A stretch of DNA of 12,575 nt, from NCBI GenBank assembly GCA_023458915.1, contig JAEWWM010000011.1, forward strand, positions 1 through 12,575, given 5' to 3'. The notes under the pieces are model-generated. The model had not been told where the DNA came from. It saw nothing but the letters and a program-made list of their open reading frames with translations, and ran no database searches. This DNA comes from Bacillota bacterium (lineage in GTDB: Bacteria > Bacillota > Clostridia > Oscillospirales > Acutalibacteraceae). Shown in pieces: positions 6,502 to 12,575 of this stretch; the stretch's first letter is position 1; each line of letters begins with the position of its first letter. The position numbers and the translations under genes are program-made.

Positions 6502-9300
6502 ATGACAAAAGATTATAATAGTACATTAAATCTTCCAAAAACGGAGTTTCCTATGCGCGCGGGACTAACCGAAAAAGAACCTGAAACGCTTAACTACTGG
6601 AAAGATATAAAATTATACGATAAGTTAATTCAAAAAAACAAAGATAAAGAATTATATATTTTGCACGATGGTCCGCCTTACGCCAACGGTGACATACACC
6701 TTGGTCACGCCCTTAACAAAATTCTTAAAGATATAGTTGTTAAATATAAAAGTATGAACGGCTTTAATTCGCCGTTTGTTCCAGGATGGGATACCCACGG
6801 GCTTCCGACTGAAATTAAGGCAAGGTCGAAAGTCGGGGCAGAAAAATCTAACCAAATGTCTGATATCGAACTTAGAAAACTTTGCAAGGAATTTGCTCTT
6901 GGTTACGTTGATAAGCAAAAAGTGCAATTTAAGCGCCTCGGTGTAGTAGGCGATTGGAACAATCCTTACATAACTCTCATGCCTGAGTACGAAGCCGAGC
7001 AAATTAGAGTGTTTGCTGACATGGCTTCCAAAAAAGGAACTATTTACCGTGGCCTTAGACCCGTTTATTGGTGTCCAACGTGCGAAACAGCACTTGCTGA
7101 AGCTGAAATTGAATATCAAAACGATAAATGCCAGTCAATATACCTTAAATTTAAAGTTTCGGATGATAAAGGTAAACTTTCAAAATTTGGTGCAAATTTA
7201 AATAATACTTATTTCTTAATCTGGACAACAACCGCTTGGACGCTTCCTGGAAACATTGCTATATGCGTTGGCAAAGATTTTGAATATTCTTTAATAAAAA
7301 GCGGTGATGAATTTTATATTGTAGCGGATGCTTTAACTCAAAAAGTCATGGCGGCTGGTAAAATTGAAGGTTACGAAATAATAGCAAAAATTTCAGGCAA
7401 AGAGCTTGAATTTATGGAAACCGAGCATCCCTTTTTAAGCAGAAAATCACTTGTAATTGTCGGAGATCACGTAACAATTGAAAGTGGAACGGGGTGCGTT
7501 CACACTGCACCTGGCCACGGTATGGAAGATTTTGAAGTTTGCAAAAATTATGAAAACTTGCCTGTGATTGTACCAGTTGATAGTAAGGGCGTTCTAACTC
7601 AGGAAGCTGGGCAGTTATTTAGTGGACTTGATATTCACGAAGCGGGAGATAAGATACGCGAATATTTAAAAAAAGAAAATTTACTTTTTGCAATTAAAAC
7701 GATTGACCATCCATACCCGCATTGCTGGCGCTGCAAGTCTGAAATAATATTCAGAGCCACGAAACAATGGTTTTGTTCAGTTGAACATTTTAAAAAAGAG
7801 GCTCTGAAAGCGATTGAAACTGTGAAATGGAACCCCGCGTGGGGCAAAGAGCGAATGGTTGCTATGATAGGCGAGCGTAAAGATTGGTGCATTTCAAGGC
7901 AGCGAATTTGGGGAGTTCCGATACCTATATTTTTTTGCAAAAGCTGCGGGGAAGAACTAATCAATAAAGAAATAATGCTACACATAGCTGATATTTTTGA
8001 AAAAGAAGGTTCAGATTCTTGGTATACGTATGATACTGAATATTTTTTGAAAGAAGACGTTGCATGTTCAAAATGTGGCAGCCATGATTTTATAAAAGAA
8101 AGAGACATAATGGATGTGTGGTTTGATTCCGGGTCGTCACATACTGCAGTTTGCGCTAAGCGCCCGGAGCTTCACTTCCCTGCTGACCTTTATCTCGAAG
8201 GTTCTGACCAATATAGAGGTTGGTTCCAGTCTTCGCTTTTGACATCCGTTGCCACGAAAGGCTGCGCGCCATATAAAAACATAGTGACTCATGGTTGGGT
8301 AGTGGATGAAGAAGGAAGGAAACAATCTAAATCTCAAGGGAATGGGATTGAGCCGAGCGAAGTTATAAATAAATTCGGCGCTGACATTTTAAGGCTTTGG
8401 GTATCTTCTGCGGATTATCACACTGACGTTAAAATATCGAACGAAATTTTAAAGCAGCTCAGCGAAGCTTACAGAAAAATTAGGAATACTGCACGGTTTA
8501 TCATAGGTAATCTTTACGATTTTGATCCTAATAAAAATATAGTGGATCTAAATGAGCTTTCAAGTATTGATAAATGGGCTGTTGCTAAATTAAATGACGT
8601 TGCTGAAAAAGTAATGGACGGATATGAAACTTTCGAGTTTCATGTAGTTTATCATGCGGTTCAACAATTTTGTATAGTCGACATGTCAAATTTTTACCTC
8701 GACGTTTTAAAAGACAGATTATACGTTGAAAAAGCTGATAGCATCACCCGCCGTGCGGCTCAGACTACAATTTATTTAATTTTAAACACACTAATTAAAA
8801 TGCTCGCTCCTATACTTTCGTATACGGCAGAAGAAATATGGAAATATATGCCCCGCGCTAAAAATGAAAATATCGAAAGCGTGTTTTTAAATGATATGAA
8901 TAAAAAACTCGACCTTGATATTACAGACGAATTTATTAAAACTTGGGACAAAATTCAAAAAATCAGAGATGAGATAAAAAAAATTCTTGAAATTCAAAGA
9001 AAAGATAAAGTCATCGGTTCCTCACTTGAAGCGGAAGTTAACGTTTATGCCGAAGGCGAAATTTATGAATTTATAAAAGAGCACAAAAATGAGCTGCAAT
9101 CTGTCCTAATTATTTCTGACTTGAAAGTAGAGAAAGATGGTAGAGGCGATCATAGTGTTGAAGGTTTCGAAAATCTTTCAATTAGCACAAGCCACTCCAA
9201 ACATGGCAAATGCGAAAGATGCTGGACTTACAGCGAATCTGTAGGTAAAGATACTGAAAACCCGAATATTTGTGCAAGATGCGCGGAGATTTTAAAATAA
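6502..9300 (+). CDS. ileS: Isoleucyl-tRNA synthetase
   Basis: Charges tRNA-Ile with isoleucine and edits misactivated valine. The 932 residues match bacterial IleRS. Class I signatures: HLGH (66-69, the HIGH motif, within DGPPYANGDIHLGH) and KQSKS (607-611, the KMSKS loop with Met replaced by Gln). The editing domain shows WTTTAWTLPGN and GTGCVHTAPGHGMEDF. Three possible zinc sites are visible: C191/C194 with C408/C411, C479/C482 with C522/C525, and the C-terminal finger C904/C907/C924/C927. The two internal sites are absent or incomplete in the E. coli enzyme as I recall it, while the C-terminal one is typical of bacterial IleRS. DVWFDSGSSH and the C-terminal anticodon-binding helices complete the protein. 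AAAGGA (6485-6490) precedes the ATG by 11 nt. It has its own promoter after the divIVA terminator; lspA follows closely. Confidence 0.98.
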   Translation: MTKDYNSTLNLPKTEFPMRAGLTEKEPETLNYWKDIKLYDKLIQKNKDKELYILHDGPPYANGDIHLGHALNKILKDIVVKYKSMNGFNSPFVPGWDTHGLPTEIKARSKVGAEKSNQMSDIELRKLCKEFALGYVDKQKVQFKRLGVVGDWNNPYITLMPEYEAEQIRVFADMASKKGTIYRGLRPVYWCPTCETALAEAEIEYQNDKCQSIYLKFKVSDDKGKLSKFGANLNNTYFLIWTTTAWTLPGNIAICVGKDFEYSLIKSGDEFYIVADALTQKVMAAGKIEGYEIIAKISGKELEFMETEHPFLSRKSLVIVGDHVTIESGTGCVHTAPGHGMEDFEVCKNYENLPVIVPVDSKGVLTQEAGQLFSGLDIHEAGDKIREYLKKENLLFAIKTIDHPYPHCWRCKSEIIFRATKQWFCSVEHFKKEALKAIETVKWNPAWGKERMVAMIGERKDWCISRQRIWGVPIPIFFCKSCGEELINKEIMLHIADIFEKEGSDSWYTYDTEYFLKEDVACSKCGSHDFIKERDIMDVWFDSGSSHTAVCAKRPELHFPADLYLEGSDQYRGWFQSSLLTSVATKGCAPYKNIVTHGWVVDEEGRKQSKSQGNGIEPSEVINKFGADILRLWVSSADYHTDVKISNEILKQLSEAYRKIRNTARFIIGNLYDFDPNKNIVDLNELSSIDKWAVAKLNDVAEKVMDGYETFEFHVVYHAVQQFCIVDMSNFYLDVLKDRLYVEKADSITRRAAQTTIYLILNTLIKMLAPILSYTAEEIWKYMPRAKNENIESVFLNDMNKKLDLDITDEFIKTWDKIQKIRDEIKKILEIQRKDKVIGSSLEAEVNVYAEGEIYEFIKEHKNELQSVLIISDLKVEKDGRGDHSVEGFENLSISTSHSKHGKCERCWTYSESVGKDTENPNICARCAEILK

Positions 9301-9352
9301 ATTTGTAGTTTAATGAAGCAGGCCTGTTATAAAACAAATGTGGGGTACCTGT

Positions 9353-9778
9353 ATGTTGTTATTTTTTGTGTTCGTTATTCTTATTCCCGTATTTGACCAA
9401 ATTATTAAGTTCTGGGTAAGGAATAATCTTAATGAAGGGTACCTTTTCAGTACCTCGATACCATTTTTAAAAATAACTCATATTAAAAATTTTGGCGCGG
9501 CGCTTGGAATTTTTGATGGCGGAAAACATTTTTTTATTTTTATATCAATTGCTATTATATTTGCGCTGCTATACTTGATATTAATTAAAAAAACTAGAGG
9601 CCAAATTTTTGTTTTGGCTTCTTCTTTTGTAATTGGTGGGGGAATAGGTAATTTAGTCGACCGTATATTTTTCGGCTATGTTACTGATTATTTAAAACTT
9701 TCATTTTTCCCACCCGTGTGTAATATTTCCGATTATTTTATTGCACTGGGGATCATTTTATTAGCGTTTAACTTGTAA
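9353..9778 (+). CDS. lspA: Lipoprotein signal peptidase (signal peptidase II)
   Basis: LspA cleaves the signal peptide of diacylglyceryl-modified prolipoproteins in the cytoplasmic membrane. The 141 residues are short for the family but all signature elements are present: DQIIK after the first membrane helix (D15), KNFGAALGIF (the N-x-G-x-A block), GGGIGNLVDR with catalytic D103, VTDYL, and NISDYFIALG with the second catalytic D127. Four hydrophobic helices can be placed (~1-20, ~58-78, ~84-100, ~126-141). The start is not certain: ATG 9338 adds WGTC before the next Met and has no clear ribosome binding site, whereas ATG 9353 begins directly with the hydrophobic helix after GGGG at 9342-9345. 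The gene follows ileS as in many bacteria and is probably cotranscribed. It converges on rplI, with only 15 bp between the stop codons. Confidence 0.92.
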   Translation: MLLFFVFVILIPVFDQIIKFWVRNNLNEGYLFSTSIPFLKITHIKNFGAALGIFDGGKHFFIFISIAIIFALLYLILIKKTRGQIFVLASSFVIGGGIGNLVDRIFFGYVTDYLKLSFFPPVCNISDYFIALGIILLAFNL

Positions 9779-9783
9779 TTTTA

Positions 9784-9818
9784 GACATTAACATTATTTC
9801 TCTGCTACTGTTAATGTC
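9784..9818. terminator. Perfect inverted repeat at the lspA/rplI convergent junction
   Basis: GACATTAACA (9784-9793) and TGTTAATGTC (9809-9818) are exact complements, with a 15-nt loop holding the rplI stop codon and its last codons. The right arm lies inside rplI (codons for M-T-L-T). On the + strand ATTTT follows; on the - strand there is no U-run. A two-way terminator or transcript-end stabiliser fits the position, but the stem is AT-rich and the tails are poor. Confidence 0.45.
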
Positions 9819-10243
9819 ATTTTCGCAATTATTCCGTTATAAATCTTAACCTCAAATTCATATGTACCGAGAGCTTTAATATCCTCACTTAAAATAATTA
9901 TTTTTCGCTTGTCAATTGTGACGTCATAAGTTTCGTTGATTTTAGCAGCAATATCTTTAGGAGTTACTGTCCCAAAGAGTTTTCCATTTTTACCAGTTTT
10001 AGAAAATATTTCAATAAATTTACCGTTTATAATTTTAGTTATCCTTTGGGCTTCTTGCTTTTCAAGTTCTTCGCGGTAGGCGAGCGATGCTTTTTCATCG
10101 GAAAGCTTACTAAGAGCCTGAGAAGTTGCCTCTTTTGCAAGATTTTTGTGAAAAAGATAATTTCTTGCGTAGCCATCCGAAACTTTTACTATATCCCCTT
10201 TTTTGCCGGCCCCTTTAACGTCACTTAATAAAATTACTTTCAT
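9794..10243 (-). CDS. rplI: 50S ribosomal protein L9
   Basis: L9 binds 23S rRNA near the base of the L1 stalk and helps keep frame and subunit spacing. The 149 residues have the N-terminal rRNA-binding domain with the signature pattern VKGAGKKGDIVKVSDGYARN (8-27), the central connecting helix (~40-75) and the C-terminal domain ending in TVAEK. AGGAG lies 8 nt before the ATG, inside the last codons of the upstream DHH gene; only 3 bp separate that stop from this start, so the two are translationally coupled. The DHH phosphoesterase-rplI pair is the conserved yybT(gdpP)-rplI arrangement of Firmicutes. The replicative helicase gene that usually follows is replaced here by the convergent lspA. 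Confidence 0.97.
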   Translation of the reverse strand: MKVILLSDVKGAGKKGDIVKVSDGYARNYLFHKNLAKEATSQALSKLSDEKASLAYREELEKQEAQRITKIINGKFIEIFSKTGKNGKLFGTVTPKDIAAKINETYDVTIDKRKIIILSEDIKALGTYEFEVKIYNGIIAKMTLTVAEK

Positions 10244-10246
10244 TTT

Positions 10247-11431
10247 TCATTCTCCTTTTGATTTCATCAGTTCTTTTTTGATAATTTTAATTAATTTTTC
10301 TTCCACTTGTTCAAAATTCATTTCAGGAATTTGCGCTGCAGCCATTGTTTGATGTCCGCCGCCGCCCATTTGTTCCATTATAATTCGCACATCTACATCT
10401 CCTTGCGACCTTGCTGAAATATTCACCTCATTATCGCACGAAAAAATTACAAATGAAGCTCTCACGTTTTCTATATCAACAAGTTCGTCTGCAGCTTGGG
10501 CGCATGCAACTCTAGCATTGCTTTCGAGTTCACTCAGCCGCGCAACCGCACAGTTTTCAATTATGTTAGCGTTCTCTATTATTTTACTTTTAATTTTATG
10601 AACACTAAGAGGGACTGCAAACATTTTTTTAATTTTTGAATTATCGGCGCCTTTTCTTTTAAGGTAAAGTGCAGCTTCAAAAGTTTGCAAACTGGATTTT
10701 AATGAAAAGTTTTTGGTATCGAGCATAATTCCGGCAAAAAGTCCTTCAGCTTCGGTTTTGTTTAGCGTATTTCCGCCTATGTACCGAATAAGTTCAGTTA
10801 CCATTTCGCAAGCGGAAGAAGCAGAAAGTTCATGAAAAAATATCGAAGTGCCCTGAATTTTGTTACTGGATAGATGATGATGGTCTATAATACAAACATG
10901 CTGTGTCATTTCGTATAGTTCCGCGCTTTCAATGAAATCTAGCGAATTGGTATCAACTATTATTAAAAATGAATTCTCAGTTACTATGGATCTGGCTTTT
11001 TCTGGAGAAATAAATGCATCGCTTAAGTCAGAATCTTCAAGGTGTTTTATTAATGGAACTGCTGAAGATTGGTGTTTATCAACAACAATATAAACATTTT
11101 TCTTTTTAGCTTGCGTGCAAATGCTCCAAATCCCTGCAGCTGCGCCAATACTGTCGAAATCTGAAAATTTGTGGCCCATTATAAAAATTGTATCGCTTAA
11201 TTTTATTTTTTTTAGAATAGCTGATGCAGCTGCTTTGGTTTTCGCATTGTAGGGATTAGAGGTAGAACGCTTAATAAACGCAAAACACACTAAAAATAAA
11301 ACGATAGCAATTAGTGTATTAATTATAAAAACAACAGCACCAAATAAGGATATAACCGCATTTAGTATAATAAATATTATGAAAAATACCGCAGCAATAA
11401 TTGCATTAACCGAAATACTGCTACTGTTCAC
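10247..11431 (-). CDS. GdpP-like membrane DHH/DHHA1 phosphodiesterase lacking PAS and GGDEF domains
   Basis: Likely hydrolyses cyclic di-AMP to pApA. From GTG 11431 the protein has 394 residues: two membrane helices (~8-27 and ~29-53), a short basic linker, then the DHH domain and DHHA1 domain. The metal and catalytic motifs of active enzymes are present: GHKFSDFD (H87, D91, D93), D160 in IIVDTNS, IDHHH (182-186), D238 in GIMLDTK, and GGGGH (356-360) with SARSQ for nucleotide binding. Classical GdpP (YybT) is ~650 residues, with a PAS and a degenerate GGDEF domain between the membrane helices and DHH; here only ~30 residues separate them. AGGAGG (revcomp of 11438-11443) sits 6 nt before GTG 11431. 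A GTG at 11470 in the same frame would put that site inside the gene, so I reject it. Coupled to rplI. Confidence 0.88.
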   Translation of the reverse strand: MNSSSISVNAIIAAVFFIIFIILNAVISLFGAVVFIINTLIAIVLFLVCFAFIKRSTSNPYNAKTKAAASAILKKIKLSDTIFIMGHKFSDFDSIGAAAGIWSICTQAKKKNVYIVVDKHQSSAVPLIKHLEDSDLSDAFISPEKARSIVTENSFLIIVDTNSLDFIESAELYEMTQHVCIIDHHHLSSNKIQGTSIFFHELSASSACEMVTELIRYIGGNTLNKTEAEGLFAGIMLDTKNFSLKSSLQTFEAALYLKRKGADNSKIKKMFAVPLSVHKIKSKIIENANIIENCAVARLSELESNARVACAQAADELVDIENVRASFVIFSCDNEVNISARSQGDVDVRIIMEQMGGGGHQTMAAAQIPEMNFEQVEEKLIKIIKKELMKSKGE

Positions 11432-11490
11432 AAAGCTCCTCCTAAAGCGAAAAGTCGTGAAATCACTCACTATACTGGTAATTTTAAACT

Positions 11491-11519
11491 ATTATACTCG
11501 ACCTGTTTTAAAATCGCAA
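11491..11519 (-). promoter_or_regulatory. Promoter of the DHH phosphodiesterase-rplI operon
   Basis: Read on the - strand: TTGCGA (11519-11514), a 17-nt spacer and a perfect TATAAT (11496-11491). Transcription would start near 11484, leaving ~50 nt before the GTG. It is back-to-back with the acpP promoter. Confidence 0.65.
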
Positions 11520-11564
11520 TTCAAAATTATAAAAAATAAGGAAGAATTTTCAGTAAAATATTGC

Positions 11565-11593
11565 TTGACAAAAAGGCACTTAATAAATATTAT
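11565..11593 (+). promoter_or_regulatory. Promoter of acpP
   Basis: A perfect TTGACA (11565-11570), a 17-nt spacer and TATTAT (11588-11593). The leader would be ~90 nt. I see no FapR-type palindrome around it. The whole 257-nt gap between the divergent genes holds only these two promoters and leaders. Confidence 0.75.
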
Positions 11594-11688
11594 TTTGAAT
11601 TGGGATTTATATTCTCATGGATATTGCAGTAACTTTATACCACTTACTATAAAATTTTATTATTTAGAGCGAAGGGGATATTTTTGAT

Positions 11689-11925
11689 ATGGTTTTAGAA
11701 AGAGTAAAAGCAATACTTAGTGCGCTTTTTGATGTAGAGGAATCCGGTATTACTATAGACACCAACTTATTTGACGATTTAGAAGCAGATTCTTTAGATG
11801 TAGCGGATTTAATCGCTTCTCTTGAAGACGAATTTGACATAGAAGCCTCTGATGACGCGATAAGTTCCATAAATACTGTCGGCGACATCGTAAAATATAT
11901 TTCCGAAATTAAAAATATTTCTTGA
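11689..11925 (+). CDS. acpP: Acyl carrier protein
   Basis: Carries growing fatty-acyl chains on a 4'-phosphopantetheine arm. The 78 residues, about a third of them acidic, have the four-helix ACP pattern with the attachment motif EADSLDVADL; S35 is the modified serine. The length and the helix 1 start (VLERVKAILSALFDV) match primary-metabolism ACPs. AAGGGG at 11672-11677 precedes the ATG by 11 nt. It has a near-consensus promoter and a terminator overlapping its stop codon, so it looks like a single-gene unit. No fab, plsX or rnc genes, its usual neighbours, are in the window. A dedicated ACP for a secondary pathway cannot be excluded, but the sequence looks like a housekeeping AcpP. Confidence 0.93.
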   Translation: MVLERVKAILSALFDVEESGITIDTNLFDDLEADSLDVADLIASLEDEFDIEASDDAISSINTVGDIVKYISEIKNIS

Positions 11926-11947
11926 AAATATCCAATTTTCAATTTTT
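11922..11947 (+). terminator. AT-rich intrinsic terminator of acpP
   Basis: TTGAAAAT (11922-11929) pairs perfectly with ATTTTCAA (11935-11942) around a 5-nt loop, followed directly by TTTTT and then a T/C-rich stretch. The acpP stop codon is in the 5' arm. GC-poor, so possibly leaky into the next gene. Confidence 0.5.
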
Positions 11948-12003
11948 CAATTTCTTCTAACATGCATTTTTGGGGAAGATAAATAGTGATAACATGTGTA
12001 TAT

Positions 12004-12014
12004 CATATAATATG
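12004..12014 (+). promoter_or_regulatory. Palindromic -10-like element upstream of the double-glycine peptide gene
   Basis: CATATAATATG is a perfect palindrome around one central A and contains TATAAT at 12006-12011, ~60 nt before the gene start. No convincing -35 lies 16-19 nt upstream, so if this is a promoter it is incomplete and may need an activator. The palindrome could equally be an operator half. Confidence 0.3.
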
Positions 12015-12071
12015 TACGCAGTATTGTTTATTAAATTTCAAAAATAGAGAATATTTTTAATGGGTGTAAAG

Positions 12072-12545
12072 ATGAGAAGTTTAAAATGTGCTTTTGAAAA
12101 GGGATTTATGGATAAAATAGCTAGTCTTGAAACTCCGGAGGAAGTTCAAGCTGTTTTTAAAGAAGAAGGCATTGAAATCTCGGCAGAAAAAGTGCATTTT
12201 CTTGGTTCGATTTTAAATAAAGTGGCCGAAAAGGATAGCGTAAAGCTTTCTGAAAAAGACTTGGAAGAAATTGTTGGGGGAGCTAGTAGAAATGAAAACA
12301 GCAAAACAATGGCTTTTCGGCATGGTTTTACTCTTTTTAAGGGTTTTAGAGGGAAAATCGCAGGTAAATATCTAACGGACGTCGGCAATGGAAAAGAATT
12401 TAAATCATATGCTATAGCCGGAGCTGCAACTTCGGTAGGCATAATTGCAATGGCATTAATTGGATTCGGAATTGCAGCAACCATAGGTGTGCAAAAACTA
12501 ATTGAATATGGTCATCACCGTAAGTGGTGGGGAACAATAAAATAA
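12072..12545 (+). CDS. Double-glycine leader peptide protein (bacteriocin/RiPP precursor-like)
   Basis: A 157-residue protein not recognised as a named family. Its first ~70 residues read like the long Nif11-type leaders of peptide natural products: helix-forming, acidic, with LETPEEVQAVFKEEGIEIS, and ending in KLSEKDLEEIVGG, a classic double-glycine processing site (G69-G70, codons 12276-12281) of the type cut by C39 peptidase/ABC exporters. The remaining ~87 residues start A-S-R-N, carry a basic segment (FRHGFTLFKGFRGKIAGKYL), then a long Gly/Ala/Ile hydrophobic stretch (~113-141) able to span a membrane, and end GHHRKWWGTIK. The core has no cysteine, arguing against lanthionine or sactionine bridges. 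Start: GGGTG (12062-12066) favours ATG 12072; in-frame ATG 12060 adds four residues and lacks a ribosome binding site. No maturation or export gene is visible before the window ends. Confidence 0.7.
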   Translation: MRSLKCAFEKGFMDKIASLETPEEVQAVFKEEGIEISAEKVHFLGSILNKVAEKDSVKLSEKDLEEIVGGASRNENSKTMAFRHGFTLFKGFRGKIAGKYLTDVGNGKEFKSYAIAGAATSVGIIAMALIGFGIAATIGVQKLIEYGHHRKWWGTIK

Positions 12546-12575
12546 AGAATATTTGGATAAAATATAAAAGCTATC

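Noticed and set aside
9301..9339. AT-rich stem (ATTTGT with ACAAAT plus TTTA with TAAA) around a CAGGCCTG palindrome between ileS and lspA.
   Set aside because: Could be a weak intercistronic hairpin, but it has a bulge, almost no GC in the outer stem and no U-tract; in such AT-rich DNA it is not distinguishable from chance.
11432..11470. Longer start (GTG 11470) for the DHH phosphodiesterase.
   Set aside because: The AGGAGG for GTG 11431 falls inside it, and the extra residues are just the translated leader.
12292..12375. A 27-codon hydrophobic ORF (MKTAKQWLFG...) overlapping the peptide gene in another frame, preceded by GGGGGAG at 9 nt spacing.
   Set aside because: The ribosome-site-like GGGGGAG is simply the Gly-Gly-Ala codons of the leader processing site; the ORF is short and fully inside a convincing gene. 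Worth only a glance at ribosome profiling.

Overview
This is an AT-rich, densely coded stretch of a low-GC Gram-positive chromosome. Gene content and protein flavour (mutS-mutL-miaA, sepF-divIVA-ileS-lspA, a GdpP-type phosphoesterase next to rplI, consensus TTGACA/TATAAT promoters, strong purine-rich ribosome binding sites, GTG/TTG starts) point to the class Clostridia, possibly an Oscillospiraceae-like anaerobe. The family assignment is inference. Almost all of the window is core housekeeping DNA. I see no insertion sequence, tRNA, rRNA or CRISPR array.

Left block (1-4732, + strand): the 3' end of mutS, then mutL, miaA and a membrane-anchored HlyD/RND-adaptor-like protein. MutS and MutL keep their functional motifs, including candidate sliding-clamp-binding peptides and the MutL endonuclease and zinc motifs. 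mutL, miaA and the adaptor-like gene are almost contiguous and are probably one transcript.

Division block (4733-6419): sepF and divIVA, each with its own promoter-like sequence and a leader with stem-loops. Both true starts lie downstream of the longest possible start. divIVA starts with TTG. The block ends in a good intrinsic terminator. The ylmE, ylmG and ylmH genes that often sit here in Firmicutes are absent.

ileS-lspA block (6420-9778): a near-perfect sigma-A promoter (TTGAAA-N17-TATAAT) drives isoleucyl-tRNA synthetase from a leader of about 40 nt, too short for a T-box. lspA (lipoprotein signal peptidase) follows. A perfect 10-bp inverted repeat marks the convergent junction with rplI.

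Right block (9784-12575): on the minus strand, a compact GdpP-like c-di-AMP phosphodiesterase (two membrane helices joined directly to DHH/DHHA1, without the PAS and GGDEF domains of classical GdpP) is followed by rplI. Divergently, an acyl carrier protein gene has its own consensus promoter and an AT-rich terminator. The last gene encodes a small double-glycine leader peptide protein, resembling a bacteriocin or RiPP precursor, with a cysteine-free, glycine-rich hydrophobic core. It is the least ordinary gene in the window. Any maturation or export partners would lie beyond the right edge.

The best candidates for something undescribed are the double-glycine precursor, the structured divIVA and sepF leaders, and the domain-reduced GdpP.
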